DNA of 64,000 nt from an uncultured Clostridium sp. (GCA_937885015.1 CALAAS010000014.1:28617-92616); one strand, 5' to 3'; counted from the first letter of the stretch, positions 35,292-44,791 are shown. The notes: generated by a model not told the origin, from the sequence alone. Translations and numbers: made by a program.

Positions 35292-35873
35292 TTAGTGGTT
35301 GGTGATAACGCAGTCAATCAGACCATAGTCTTTGGCCTCCTGAGCCGTCATATAGTTATCACGCTCCGTATCACGCTCAATGACCTCATAGGGCTGGCCT
35401 GTATTGGCTGCCAGAATCTCATTGAGGCGTTTCTTTGTCTGCAGAATCTTCTCCGCCACAATCTTGATTTCTGTAGCCTGACCCTGGGCACCGCCAGAAG
35501 GCTGATGAATCATAACTTCCGAGTTGGGCAGCGCATACCGTTTTCCCTTGGCACCACCAGCCAGAAGAAATGCGCCCATACTGGCAGCCATTCCAAGACA
35601 GATCGTGGAGACGTCACATTTGATATAATTCATGGTATCGTAAATCGCCATACCCGCCGTTACAGAACCGCCCGGACTATTGATATAGAGGTTGATATCC
35701 TTGTTGGGATCCTCCGCCTCCAAAAACAGAAGCTGTGCTACGATCAGGCTGGCGGTCACATCATTGACCTCTTCTCCGAGAAAAATAATACGATCTTTTA
35801 AAAGTCGGGAGTAAATATCATAGGTACGTTCTCCGCGACTGGTTGATTCAAGGACATAAGGTACTAAACTCAT
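35292..35873 (-). CDS. clpP: ATP-dependent Clp protease proteolytic subunit ClpP
   Basis: 193-aa serine peptidase forming tetradecameric barrels. The catalytic triad is intact: S98 (GMAASMG), H123 (MIHQP) and D172. The N-terminal VPYVLE segment suits a matured start as in other ClpPs. CAGGAGGAAG precedes ATG 35873. Partner clpX follows immediately; a strong hairpin separates it from tig. Confidence 0.97.
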   Translation of the reverse strand: MSLVPYVLESTSRGERTYDIYSRLLKDRIIFLGEEVNDVTASLIVAQLLFLEAEDPNKDINLYINSPGGSVTAGMAIYDTMNYIKCDVSTICLGMAASMGAFLLAGGAKGKRYALPNSEVMIHQPSGGAQGQATEIKIVAEKILQTKKRLNEILAANTGQPYEVIERDTERDNYMTAQEAKDYGLIDCVITNH

Positions 35874-35914
35874 AAGTCTTCCTCCTGCATAAAACCAATA
35901 ACAATATGGAACAA

Positions 35915-35946
35915 AATTCTATGACACCAGACGGTGCCATAGAATT
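35915..35946 (-). other. Strong hairpin between tig and clpP
   Basis: AATTCTATG/CATAGAATT plus CACC/GGTG with one A-C mismatch and a 4-nt loop. Only a short T run follows on the minus strand, so it may be a leaky terminator or an RNA processing/stability element within the operon. Confidence 0.6.
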
Positions 35947-35978
35947 CTGCGGTCATCCATTATATGATTCTTCTGTAC

Positions 35979-37265
35979 TTAGACAAGCTTTGCCTCTGCA
36001 ACCAGAAGGTCAATGGCGCTCTGTACTTTCAGGTCTTCGCGCATCTGCTCTTTCTCGTTATCACCCAGCATCTCTTTCAGCTTTGCAGCCTCCATCTGGT
36101 AAGACTGCGCCATCTTCTCAATCTGCTCGTCCAGCTTCTCATCCGGAACCTGTACGTTCTCCGTCTCAACAATCTTCTCCAGAACGAGTCTGGTTCTGAT
36201 TCTCTTTTCTGCCTCCGGCTTCATCTGATCCATCAGCGTCTCTGGAGTAATGCCAGTATATTTCATGTAGTCGCTGATGCTTAAACCCTGGCTCTGGAGA
36301 CGGCGTGCATAATCCTCCACCATTCCTCTGGCCTGCGTATCAATCATAGCCTGGGGAAGTTCCATCTGCGCATTGGCCACTACCTTCTCTACTACGCTGT
36401 TTTCATTCTTTGTGGCAGCTTCGCGCTCTTTCTTCTCCTGCAGATTCTTCTTAAGATCCTCTCTGTACTCTGCCAGAGTCTCAAAATCGGAAACCTCGCT
36501 GGCGAACTCGTCGTTCAGCTCCGGAAGCTCATTTCTCTTAACTTCCTTAATGGTTACGTCAAACTTCGCCGGCTTTCCTGCCAGATCGGAGGAATGATAC
36601 TCTTCCGGGAAGGTAACATTTACTTCACAGGACTCTCCTGCCTTCTTGCCGATCAGCTGCTCCTCAAAATTGTCAATGAAGGAGTGGGAACCGATCATCA
36701 GCGGATAATCCTCACCGGATCCGCCGTCAAACAGCTTGCCGTCAATGTAACCCTTAAAATCAATTACCGTATTGTCACCATTCTCAATGGGGCCATCCTC
36801 AATTGCAATGAGGCGGCCATTTTTCCGACGGGCTGCCAGAAGCTCTGCTTCCACATCTTCTTCCGTTACGACAGCCTCTGCTTTCTCAATCTCAACACCT
36901 TTGTACTCGCCCAGAGTAACCTCCGGTTTCAGGGCTACCGTTGCCTCATAGATAAATGCTTTCCCCTTCTCGATCTGGGTCACATTGATCTCCGGAGAGG
37001 AAACGATCTCTTCCTCGCACTCCTCCACTGCCTTCGGATAGGAGTTGTCAATTACTGTGTTGGCAGCTTCCTCATAGAAAATGCCTGCACCGTACATCTT
37101 CTCCAGCATTGCCTGCGGCGCTTTTCCTTTACGGAAACCGGGAACACTGAATTTGTTTTTATTGCGATTGTATGCTGCCTTCACTGCGGCCTCAAACTCC
37201 TCTGCCGGAACCTCGATGGTCAGCTTCGCCATGTTTTTTTCTAATTTTTCTACCTGTAAACTCAT
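35979..37265 (-). CDS. tig: Trigger factor
   Basis: 428-aa ribosome-associated chaperone and peptidyl-prolyl isomerase. N-terminal ribosome-binding domain with signature FSVPGFRKGKAP, FKBP-type domain about 150-245 (GDNTVIDFKGYIDGKLF...), and a long helical C-terminal chaperone domain. AAGGAGGATC precedes ATG 37265; a TATAAT at 37339-37334 with a poor -35 is a possible promoter. First gene of the tig-clpP-clpX-lon-engB operon. Confidence 0.96.
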   Translation of the reverse strand: MSLQVEKLEKNMAKLTIEVPAEEFEAAVKAAYNRNKNKFSVPGFRKGKAPQAMLEKMYGAGIFYEEAANTVIDNSYPKAVEECEEEIVSSPEINVTQIEKGKAFIYEATVALKPEVTLGEYKGVEIEKAEAVVTEEDVEAELLAARRKNGRLIAIEDGPIENGDNTVIDFKGYIDGKLFDGGSGEDYPLMIGSHSFIDNFEEQLIGKKAGESCEVNVTFPEEYHSSDLAGKPAKFDVTIKEVKRNELPELNDEFASEVSDFETLAEYREDLKKNLQEKKEREAATKNENSVVEKVVANAQMELPQAMIDTQARGMVEDYARRLQSQGLSISDYMKYTGITPETLMDQMKPEAEKRIRTRLVLEKIVETENVQVPDEKLDEQIEKMAQSYQMEAAKLKEMLGDNEKEQMREDLKVQSAIDLLVAEAKLV

Positions 37266-37462
37266 GATAAGGGATCCTCCTTGCTTCTATCTGTGAACAG
37301 CCTTCTTTTCCGGGCGTTACACTTCAAGATAGCATTATATCATATCCTTTTTCCAAATACCAGAGAAAAATATGAAAAATCAATAAAATCAATGTAATAA
37401 TTCAGGGCGGCAGGAAATCCGATGCAAAAAAAGATGTATCAAGCTTGCTTATAAACAGCATT

Positions 37463-38017
37463 TTATACCTGATCATACTGAATAGCATCTTTCACATGCA
37501 GGGCGATGGTCCGATCTGTCAGGAGACTGGCCAGCTCAATTCCCAGATCCAGCGCATATCCCAATCCCCGGGCTGTTGTTACATTTCCATCGGTTACCAC
37601 ACCAGCTCCGGTCAGCTTTGCCCCGATCAGAGAATCTTCAAACCCAGGATAGCATGTGGCCTTTTTATCCCTCAGAATCCCCAGTTCTCCCAGTACGCTG
37701 GGAGCTGCACAGATGGCCGCCAGATGGCGTCCCTCTTCATTCGCCTTTACCAGTGCATCACAGAGCGGCTTACAGGCCGCCAGATTTTTCGTGCCCGGCA
37801 TACCCCCAGGTAAAAACAGGACATCCGCCTGGTCTGGATCCACCTCCGATAAAAGAGCATTGGCCCGAATACTGAAACCGTGAGAACCTTTTACCTCCCG
37901 TTTCCCTGTAATGGAAACCAGTTTTACCTTAACACCTGCCCGGACAAGTACATCCGCCGTTGCCAGGCACTCCACTTCTTCCAACCCCTCTGCCAAAAAC
38001 GCGTATACCATTGCCAT
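37463..38017 (-). CDS. DJ-1/PfpI family protein
   Basis: 184 aa of the DJ-1/ThiJ/PfpI superfamily. The nucleophile-elbow cysteine is in AAICAAPSVLG, the conserved glutamate in AEGLEEVE near residue 15, and FLPGGMPG is the usual strand-loop. Members act as glyoxalase/deglycase-like enzymes, chaperones or oxidative-stress proteins; this one is of the YajL/DJ-1 size. ATG 38017 has AAAGGA 7 nt upstream; ATGs at 38026 and further upstream are less well placed. It follows the PAP2 gene in the same direction. Confidence 0.88.
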   Translation of the reverse strand: MAMVYAFLAEGLEEVECLATADVLVRAGVKVKLVSITGKREVKGSHGFSIRANALLSEVDPDQADVLFLPGGMPGTKNLAACKPLCDALVKANEEGRHLAAICAAPSVLGELGILRDKKATCYPGFEDSLIGAKLTGAGVVTDGNVTTARGLGYALDLGIELASLLTDRTIALHVKDAIQYDQV

Positions 38018-38051
38018 TTTCTTCATCCTTTCCATCATACTATCAATCGCA

Positions 38052-38690
38052 TCATTTTTTATGTAACAATTCTTGTTCGGTAAAGCCGTATATCCGATCT
38101 AACCCCACACTGAGTCCCCAGCCGCAGGCCACATCCACCACAGAGTGCTGCTTGATCAGCATCGTTGATAAGCAAATCAAGACTGTCACAGCCAGCGAAA
38201 GTCCTCTGATTTTCCTATTTTCCAGCAGAAAGTGGGATCGGCAGATGGCCAGATGCACCGCCACGGTACTGGACACATGGATGGAAGGGCACACATTATC
38301 CGGCGAATCCACGTACCTCAAGAAATGCACTATATCCGCACAGAAATTGTCTGCAGAAATCTCCCTGCGCAGCTCCAGTCCATTGGGCCAGACTGCGTAA
38401 ATCAGAAGGCAGATGGTCCCCCCTGCAAACATGGTAAAGCAGAGGTTCAAATACGCCTCCCGATCCTTAAGAAGGAACAGAACAAGAAACACAGGTACCC
38501 AGACATACCACAAAAAGTAAGGAATTACAAACCACTCGCAGAAAGGGATCCAGTCATCCAAAAAGCAGGAAATCACATAAACCTGCCCTCGATCCAGATG
38601 TTCCAGCAGAAAAAAATCTGCCAGAAACAAAAATAAGTAAAGGCCCGCCAAACTATACCTGTGTTCTTTTACCCAATTGACTGCACGCAT
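38052..38690 (-). CDS. PAP2-family membrane phosphatase
   Basis: 212-aa integral membrane protein with about six hydrophobic segments. PAP2 motifs: PSIHVSSTVAV (motif 2, catalytic histidine) and KQHSVVDVACGW (motif 3, histidine and aspartate). Family members dephosphorylate lipid phosphates such as phosphatidic acid or undecaprenyl pyrophosphate. Start ATG 38690 has AGGAAGGGG upstream; the frame continues to 38768 into the dispersed repeat and is rejected there. Confidence 0.87.
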   Translation of the reverse strand: MRAVNWVKEHRYSLAGLYLFLFLADFFLLEHLDRGQVYVISCFLDDWIPFCEWFVIPYFLWYVWVPVFLVLFLLKDREAYLNLCFTMFAGGTICLLIYAVWPNGLELRREISADNFCADIVHFLRYVDSPDNVCPSIHVSSTVAVHLAICRSHFLLENRKIRGLSLAVTVLICLSTMLIKQHSVVDVACGWGLSVGLDRIYGFTEQELLHKK

Positions 38691-38766
38691 TCTTTCTGAT
38701 CCCCTTCCTGTTCTTTTATCCCCATTATAAAGAAATTTCCCATCTTTGTCACTATGTCCGAAGAAC

Positions 38767-38913
38767 ATGATATAATGACTGCAAAGCAGGCATTATATCA
38801 TTGCGCACATCGGTTTTCGCATTCACTGCGAAAATCCGGGCGCTTAGTTCCGTCGGAGACATATCATGTCCGAAGGACATGATATAATGACTGTGAATCA
38901 GACACTATATCAT
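38767..38913 (+). repeat. 147-bp multi-hairpin repeat, copy 1
   Basis: Two 35-bp near-palindromes of the form ATGATATAATG...CATTATATCAT bound a 77-bp core that contains a TTTTCGCA/TGCGAAAA stem and a CATGTCC/GGACATG stem. The inverted copy is at 50615-50762. A further partial start (ATGTCCGAAGAAC) precedes it at 38754. It lies in the divergent region between the PAP2 and CYTH genes. Confidence 0.85.
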
Positions 38914-38937
38914 AACCCATTGTAAAAGGAGACATGT

Positions 38938-39420
38938 ATGGAAATTGAACGCAAATACCTCATTGACCGACTTCCTTTTGACCCGGAAGTGTTCCCTAAA
39001 AGTCAGATTGAACAGGCCTACTTATGCATATCCCCGGTTATCCGCATCCGTCGGGAAAATGGCTGTTTTTACCTGACCTACAAATCCAAAGGTCTTTTGG
39101 AACGCGAAGAATACAATCTGCCGTTGACAAAAGAAGCCTACGAACATTTGCGCAGCAAGGCGGATGGGCGAATCCTTACCAAGGAGCGATACCGGATTCC
39201 CCTTCCCGGAACCACATATACCATTGAACTGGACCGTTTTTTCGGCGAGTACCAGGGACTTTTCCTGGCGGAAGTCGAATTTCCATCCAAAGAAGAGGCC
39301 CTGGCCTTTCAGGCCCCGGACTGGTTCGGGCGGGACGTGACCTTTACCGGCGAGTATCAGAACAGCCGTTTGGCACTGGAACCAAAACCTGTTATTTATT
39401 CAAAAGCCCGATTACAATAA
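38938..39420 (+). CDS. CYTH-domain protein (inorganic triphosphatase/adenylyl-cyclase-like)
   Basis: 160 aa. The N-terminal EIERKYL is the ExExK metal/triphosphate signature; further charged strands (VIRIRRENG, YLTYKSKG, ILTKERYRI, YTIELDRF, LFLAEVEFPSKEEA) form the CYTH tunnel. Family members hydrolyse inorganic triphosphate or other triphosphates. AAAGGAGACATGT precedes the ATG. Its 3' end overlaps the convergent small membrane-protein gene by 29 bp. The dispersed repeat lies directly upstream. Confidence 0.88.
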   Translation: MEIERKYLIDRLPFDPEVFPKSQIEQAYLCISPVIRIRRENGCFYLTYKSKGLLEREEYNLPLTKEAYEHLRSKADGRILTKERYRIPLPGTTYTIELDRFFGEYQGLFLAEVEFPSKEEALAFQAPDWFGRDVTFTGEYQNSRLALEPKPVIYSKARLQ

Positions 39421-39652
39421 CTGCAACCAGGAGCGCCAGCATAACTCCTATAAAAATATCCATGGTACGCACGGATACATGGACGTGATCGTAAAGGCGC
39501 TCCTTCAGATTTTTCTCTTTCATCAGCTCCAGCTCCCGGCGAAGTGCTTCATTTTCCTCCTCCAGGCGACGGCGTTCTTCGTCTTCCGGATCCCCGGCCT
39601 CTGCCAGCTGTATCTCCGTTTCGAATTCAGGCGCTGTTTCTCTGTCTGACAT
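39392..39652 (-). CDS. Small coiled-coil protein with C-terminal membrane anchor
   Basis: 86 aa from ATG 39652 (GGAAGGAGGAGAG upstream); the frame stays open to 39787 across the mglC terminator and is rejected there. An acidic N-terminus, a charged coiled coil (EERRRLEEENEALRRELELM, about 27-50) and a C-terminal transmembrane helix (about 63-84) ending in a short NK tail suggest a tail-anchored protein. No family recognised. It overlaps the CYTH gene tail to tail by 29 bp. Confidence 0.7.
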   Translation of the reverse strand: MSDRETAPEFETEIQLAEAGDPEDEERRRLEEENEALRRELELMKEKNLKERLYDHVHVSVRTMDIFIGVMLALLVAVIVIGLLNK

Positions 39653-39763
39653 CTTCTCTCCTCCTTCCAGCTCCATTTCTGTCGGCCCGATCTTTTCAGA
39701 TAATTTGGGGCCGACCTTTTCTGTGAATTTCCCAGAAAGCAATTTCCCATGTAACAAAAAGAG

Positions 39764-39808
39764 GGCACTGCAAAACAACCCCTTCAAAAGAAACAGTTTT
39801 GCAGCACC
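39764..39808 (-). terminator. Terminator of the mgl operon
   Basis: Stem GGTGCTGCAAAAC/GTTTTGCAGTGCC on the minus strand followed by CTCTTTTTG, about 50 bp after mglC. Confidence 0.8.
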
Positions 39809-39854
39809 TTCTCTAATCGCAACAGCAGAAAACTGTTACGCAGTCTGTATTATA

Positions 39855-40844
39855 TTACTTCTTCGCAATATATTTACGGATATCCAGGGCGATAGCCACT
39901 ACGATAACGATACCCTGTGCAATATACTGGTAGTTGGGGTCAATTCCCAGGAACTGAAGACAGGTCTTCAAAAGCTCGAATACCAGAACACCAATGATAA
40001 CGCCGGATACACGTCCGATACCACCGTTTACAGATACACCGCCGATGGTACATGCAGCGATAGCCTCCAGCTCATAACCGTTACCAGTATTTACACCGGC
40101 ACCACCGGATTTTGCTCCCAGAAGGAAACCTGCAATGGCATACAGTGCAGCTGCACCCACATAAATCAGAATCTTGGTTTTCTTAACATTAACACCTGCT
40201 ACCTCAGCTGCAGCCTCATTGCCGCCGATGGCGTACATGTATTTACCATGACGGGTATAGTTATAAATGAACCACATGATTGCACCAATGATAAAGGCAA
40301 TGATAAACAGGTATGGAATTCCCAGGAAATTACCGTTTGCAATGTTGGTATAGTCCTGACGGTAGCCGCCCAGCGGAACGGACTTGGTGTACACCAGGTT
40401 GATACCGTAAACGATCATCTGCATACCCAGAGTGCCGATGAAAGCCGGTACGTTTAAGTAAGCAACTACGATACCGTTAATCAGACCGAAAATACAGCAG
40501 ATCAGGACACAGATTAACAGGATCAGCCATACATTTAACTGCGGGAAGTTCTTGGTCAGCTCAAAACGTCCGCTGTAGTCTGCCTTCTGAAGCAGTGTAC
40601 CTGCCAGACATGCAGAAAGACCTACAACACGACCGGCGGAAAGGTCTGTACCTTTGGTAATCAGACATCCGGATACGCCGACTGCAATGATGAAACGGCA
40701 GGCCACGTTGATGGAAATGTTGCTGAAGTTGCTTCCGCTGAAGAAATTCTCCTTGGTCACTCCCACGAAGAGCACCATGAGAAGAATCAGGATAATAATA
40801 CCATTATTGATCAGTATATCTTTTACATTAAGTTTCTTTTCCAT
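39855..40844 (-). CDS. mglC: Galactose/methylgalactoside ABC transporter permease
   Basis: 329-aa permease of the CUT2 (RbsC/MglC) class with about ten membrane segments. MglC-like landmarks are NGIVVAYLNVPAFIGTLGM, YAIGGNEAAAEVAGVNVKKTK (the coupling-loop region) and EAIAACTIGGVSVNGGIG. Start ATG 40844 follows AGGAGGAAG. It lies 18 bp after mglA; together they import a hexose, most likely galactose or glucose. Confidence 0.93.
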   Translation of the reverse strand: MEKKLNVKDILINNGIIILILLMVLFVGVTKENFFSGSNFSNISINVACRFIIAVGVSGCLITKGTDLSAGRVVGLSACLAGTLLQKADYSGRFELTKNFPQLNVWLILLICVLICCIFGLINGIVVAYLNVPAFIGTLGMQMIVYGINLVYTKSVPLGGYRQDYTNIANGNFLGIPYLFIIAFIIGAIMWFIYNYTRHGKYMYAIGGNEAAAEVAGVNVKKTKILIYVGAAALYAIAGFLLGAKSGGAGVNTGNGYELEAIAACTIGGVSVNGGIGRVSGVIIGVLVFELLKTCLQFLGIDPNYQYIAQGIVIVVAIALDIRKYIAKK

Positions 40845-40862
40845 TCTCTCTTCCTCCTAACA

Positions 40863-42371
40863 CTAGAACTGAGTCGCATAACTCATGATCCGCTCCTGAG
40901 TTGCTTCCTCGCCCTGTACCTCGCCCGTAATATGACCGTTGCACATTACGAGAATTCGGTTCGACACACCGATAAGCTCCGGCATCTCTGAAGAAATCAT
41001 GATAATGCCCTTGCCCTGTTTCGCCAGCTCAATCATAATCTGATAAATCTCATACTTTGCGCCAACGTCGATACCACGTGTCGGCTCGTCCATGATCAGA
41101 ATGTCAGGATTGTTGGCCAGCCATCTGGAAATCAGAACTTTCTGCTGGTTACCGCCCGACAGAGACTGGATTAAGGTCCGGCTGCTGGGAGTCTTGATGG
41201 AAAGCTTGGCCACATTGTCCTTAACCAGCTGTTCAATCTTTCCCTTATTCAGCTTTATGCCAAGTTCCAGATACTGATCCAGGGAGGAAATGGAAACGTT
41301 GTCTGCAATGGAAAGGCATCCTAAAATACCCGTTCCGCGCCGGTCCTCAGTAATCATACCGATACCGCCACGAATCGCATCGTGAGGACGCTTAATGTTT
41401 ACTTTCTTTCCTTTGATATACACTTCACCGGCCTTGATGTGACGCATTCCGAAAATCGCCTCCATCAACTCCGTTCTCTGGGCGCCTACCAGGCCGCCAA
41501 AACCCAGAATCTCGCCGCGCCGAAGTGTAAAGGAACAATCCTGGAAAGAACGGTCATGGATACTGGAGTATCCCCGGACATCCAAAAGAACCTCTCCGGC
41601 TGCCGCATCATTCTTGGGAGGATAGATATTGGTCAGCTCACGGCCAACCATCTGCTTTACGATCTCCTCATCCGAGATATCCTCCATATGCCAGGAACCG
41701 ACATAAGTACCATCTCGCATGATAGTAATATCATCGCAGATCTCACGAATCTCCGCCATCTTGTGGGAAATGTAAATCAGAGAAACGCCGCGGGATTTCA
41801 GATCCCGCACAATGCGGAAGAGTGCTTCTACCTCATTGTCTGTCAGAGAAGAGGTCGGCTCGTCAAGAATTACGACTCTTGCCTGCAGAGACACTGCCTT
41901 GGCGATCTCAACGGACTGCATCTGCGCAATGGACATGGTTCCAAGCTTTGCCTTGGGGTTGTAGGGCATCTTCACGTCCTCAAGCCATTTTGCCGTCTCT
42001 TCAAACATCTTCTTGTGGTCAATGACCTGAATTGGACCGAATTTTTTCGTCGGATAGCGGCCTGCATACATATTCTCCGCAACCGTTCTCTCAGGTATCG
42101 GCTGCAGCTCCTGATGTACCATGGCCAGTCCTTTGTGAAGGGCCTCATCCGGATTGTGAATCTCAACCTTCTCGCCATCCAGATATACTTCGCCCTCGTC
42201 CATGTGATAAATACCGAAAAGGCATTTCATCAGAGTGGATTTTCCTGCACCGTTTTCTCCCATCAGCGCATGGACCGTACCCGGACGGACCTTCAGATTG
42301 ATCTGATCCAGGGCCTTTACGCCAGGGAAACTTTTGGAAACCCCGCGCATTTCCAGTCTGTACTCTGCCAT
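40863..42371 (-). CDS. mglA: Galactose/methylgalactoside ABC transporter ATP-binding protein
   Basis: 502 aa with two fused ABC domains as in all CUT2 ATPases. Domain 1 has Walker A GENGAGKST (residues 38-46), an altered signature (MSIAQMQ) and Walker B VVILDEPTSSL; domain 2 has LSGGNQQK and ILIMDEPTRGID with an atypical Walker A region. ATG 42371 is chosen because AAAGGAGA precedes it; the frame extends 15 codons across the mglB-mglA hairpin. Confidence 0.94.
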   Translation of the reverse strand: MAEYRLEMRGVSKSFPGVKALDQINLKVRPGTVHALMGENGAGKSTLMKCLFGIYHMDEGEVYLDGEKVEIHNPDEALHKGLAMVHQELQPIPERTVAENMYAGRYPTKKFGPIQVIDHKKMFEETAKWLEDVKMPYNPKAKLGTMSIAQMQSVEIAKAVSLQARVVILDEPTSSLTDNEVEALFRIVRDLKSRGVSLIYISHKMAEIREICDDITIMRDGTYVGSWHMEDISDEEIVKQMVGRELTNIYPPKNDAAAGEVLLDVRGYSSIHDRSFQDCSFTLRRGEILGFGGLVGAQRTELMEAIFGMRHIKAGEVYIKGKKVNIKRPHDAIRGGIGMITEDRRGTGILGCLSIADNVSISSLDQYLELGIKLNKGKIEQLVKDNVAKLSIKTPSSRTLIQSLSGGNQQKVLISRWLANNPDILIMDEPTRGIDVGAKYEIYQIMIELAKQGKGIIMISSEMPELIGVSNRILVMCNGHITGEVQGEEATQERIMSYATQF

Positions 42372-42393
42372 CCCATTCTCTCCTTTCATAAAA

Positions 42394-42420
42394 TCGGGTG
42401 TGCCATGCGGACACACCCGA
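42394..42420 (-). other. mglB-mglA intergenic hairpin
   Basis: Perfect 8-bp stem CGGGTGTG/CACACCCG with a 9-nt loop followed by ATTTTATG. Such hairpins commonly protect the binding-protein message and reduce read-through to the ATPase gene. Confidence 0.6.
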
Positions 42421-42449
42421 CGCTTTAATATCTTCTCTGCTTCGCAGAA

Positions 42450-43553
42450 TTATTTGATAAGCTCAAGGATTTCAGAAGCGTTCTCCGTTGTAACCTTTAC
42501 ATAGTCTACCATGTATACGTTCTCAACATCCTTGCCATTTACGAAATCAAGTGCCTTGTCAGCTGCCGTATGAGCCTGTCCGAAGTAATCGTTAAATACG
42601 GTACCAGTCATCTTGTCGTTCATAACATTCTCAACAACCTCAACCAGAGCGTCAACGCCTACTACATAGATATTCTCATTTACTTTGCGGCCTGCTGCAT
42701 CGATTGCCTGCAGAGCGCCCAGAGCCATAGCATCGTTGTTGCAGAATACAACATCGATCTTGTCGCCGAACTGAGACAGAGCATTTGCTGTGATCTCCTG
42801 ACCCTTGGTCTGATCCCAGTCACCACGCTGTTTAACCAGCTCTTCTACCTCTACGCCTGCTTCCTTTAAAGCCTCGATGGACTTCTCGGTTCTGTACTGA
42901 GCGTCTACGTTCTCCGGATCGCCCTGTACCATGATATAGCGAACTACGCCATCGCCGTCTGCATCGCCCTTGTTCTCCAGGTCAGCGATAATCTCGCCCT
43001 GGAAGGTACCGGACTGTCTTGCATCAGCGCCTACATACGTAGCCTTGATTCCCTCATCTACCCAAGCCTGCTCTCTCTCTGCTTCCGGCTCACGGTTGAT
43101 GTAAACAACCGGGATTCCAGCTTCGCTGCAGATGGAAGTTACATCCGGCTCAGAAGAAGCCTGTACCAGGTTGATGATCATAACGTCGAATCCCTGTGTT
43201 ACGAAGTTTCTGATCTGGTTCATCTGCTCAGACTGGTCGTTCTTACCATCCATGATGGAGATGTTCTCTTTCTTTAATCCCAGCTCGTTAACCAGGTAAT
43301 TCTCAAGTTCGTTGCGGTAAAGAGTCATAAAGTTATCGGCGAACTGGTAAATGGAGATACCAACCTTAACCTCGGCCGGATCCTTGCCCTCTACTGCCTC
43401 TGCAACGGACTCTGCTGCTTCCGTAGCTGCCTCAGATGCTGCTTCTGTAGCTGCCTCTGTCTCTGCAGTCGTCTCTGCCGGTTTGGAAGAGCAGGCTGTC
43501 ATAGAAAATGCCATTGCTGCAGCAAGACCAAGTGCCATTACTTTTTTTCTCAT
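42450..43553 (-). CDS. mglB: Galactose/glucose-binding lipoprotein
   Basis: 367 aa, type I periplasmic-binding-protein fold. Signal peptide with lipobox MTAC (C21), an alanine/glutamate-rich linker (about 24-50), then the sugar-binding domains. DADGDGVVRYIMVQGDPE matches the calcium-binding loop region of E. coli MglB. GAGGGAGG precedes the ATG. First gene of mglBAC; a TATAAT at 43628-43623 has no good -35, compatible with activation by the upstream response regulator (inference). Confidence 0.92.
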   Translation of the reverse strand: MRKKVMALGLAAAMAFSMTACSSKPAETTAETEAATEAASEAATEAAESVAEAVEGKDPAEVKVGISIYQFADNFMTLYRNELENYLVNELGLKKENISIMDGKNDQSEQMNQIRNFVTQGFDVMIINLVQASSEPDVTSICSEAGIPVVYINREPEAEREQAWVDEGIKATYVGADARQSGTFQGEIIADLENKGDADGDGVVRYIMVQGDPENVDAQYRTEKSIEALKEAGVEVEELVKQRGDWDQTKGQEITANALSQFGDKIDVVFCNNDAMALGALQAIDAAGRKVNENIYVVGVDALVEVVENVMNDKMTGTVFNDYFGQAHTAADKALDFVNGKDVENVYMVDYVKVTTENASEILELIK

Positions 43554-43739
43554 AATAATTTTTCCTCCCTCTACATTGTGTTAGGTTCTGCCGATTCGTC
43601 ATTTTTTCTCATCGACACCGTTATTATAGAACGCCCTTGTACACATTTCCATATGATTTTCTTGGCACTTATATTGAATTTTTTCAGTTTGTATTTATTT
43701 TTCCATACTTTTATCCATAATATACACAGTTTTACCAAT

Positions 43740-44774
43740 TCAGTGTGACAGCGTGTCCCCGATCAGCGCCCTCTGACCGCATTCATAATACTTTCCTTCC
43801 TGAAGTTCTATGGTTTCCTGTACATTTTGCCCAAGAGCCTCTCCTGCCGCCAGTTCGAAAATCACGCCTGCATATTCCTCACTGTCGCACTGAACCGTCC
43901 CGTAAATCAGACCCTGTTTCAGGCCGTCCAGTCCCTGGGGCGTCCCATCAATCCCGACAATTTTGACAGGCCTTGTATTGCCGGCCCGTTTCAGAGCATC
44001 CGCTGCCCCCAGAGCCATCTCATCATTGTTGCAGATAACCACTTCAATCTCATCTTTATAAGTCTCAATCCACTGATCCATCAGCGCCGCTGCCTGACTC
44101 CGATCCCAGTTGGCAATCCCTCCGGTCAGACGCTCCAGGGGGACGCCTCCCTCTTTCAGTGTCTGGGTCGCCTGCTCCGTCCGGATCAGAGAATCCTGAT
44201 GACTGCTTTCTCCCTCCAGAAGGACATAGCTGACTTTTCCATCCCCATCCAGATCCAGTGTCTTTGTGTCTTCCCGATAAGCATCTACAAGAATATTTCC
44301 CTGGAGTCTGGCAGATTCTCTGGCGTCCTCCCCCACGTAGTAAAGGCGTTCCCAGCGTTTCATATCCTCCTCCACCGGTTCCCGGTTAAAAAATACCACC
44401 GGCACATCGGCATCCATAGCCTTATTGATCACATAAGATGCCGCTGACCGATCCACCATATTAACACAGATCGCATCGTAATCCAGAGAAAGGAATCGAT
44501 CCACCTGATTATTCTGGGTATTCTGATTTTCTTTGGCATCTGCCACCTCCAGAACCACCTTAATACCACTTTCTCTCTCATAGTGTTTCGCTTTTTCCTC
44601 CAGCTGGGAGCGGATACTGTTGATAAACGGATCATCCCCCCGATAAAGCGTTACCCCAATCCGCAAGGCACTCCTTTCCGCTTCCTTTTCCTCCCCCTGG
44701 GACAGCATGACCAGCACGCCCGATGCAAACAGCAAGGCCACTGCCACGCCACCTAATAATTTTTGCATTTTCAT
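43740..44774 (-). CDS. MglB-like sugar-binding protein, membrane-anchored, in sensor operon
   Basis: 344 aa paralogue of the MglB product: same fold, sugar-site segments and calcium-loop sequence LDLDGDGKVSYVLLEGE. The N-terminus has one hydrophobic stretch (about 5-25) without a lipobox cysteine, so it is probably an uncleaved anchor or a Sec signal. Encoded 17 bp after another binding-protein gene and downstream of the kinase, with no permease of its own; it likely presents sugar to the sensor kinase or shares MglAC (inference). GGGGGG precedes ATG 44774. Confidence 0.86.
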   Translation of the reverse strand: MKMQKLLGGVAVALLFASGVLVMLSQGEEKEAERSALRIGVTLYRGDDPFINSIRSQLEEKAKHYERESGIKVVLEVADAKENQNTQNNQVDRFLSLDYDAICVNMVDRSAASYVINKAMDADVPVVFFNREPVEEDMKRWERLYYVGEDARESARLQGNILVDAYREDTKTLDLDGDGKVSYVLLEGESSHQDSLIRTEQATQTLKEGGVPLERLTGGIANWDRSQAAALMDQWIETYKDEIEVVICNNDEMALGAADALKRAGNTRPVKIVGIDGTPQGLDGLKQGLIYGTVQCDSEEYAGVIFELAAGEALGQNVQETIELQEGKYYECGQRALIGDTLSH

Positions 44775-44791
44775 CCGCGTCCCCCCTTCTG

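Noticed and set aside
38691..38768. N-terminal extension of the PAP2 protein
   Set aside because: Begins in the dispersed repeat, lacks a binding site, and adds a polar stretch before the first membrane segment.
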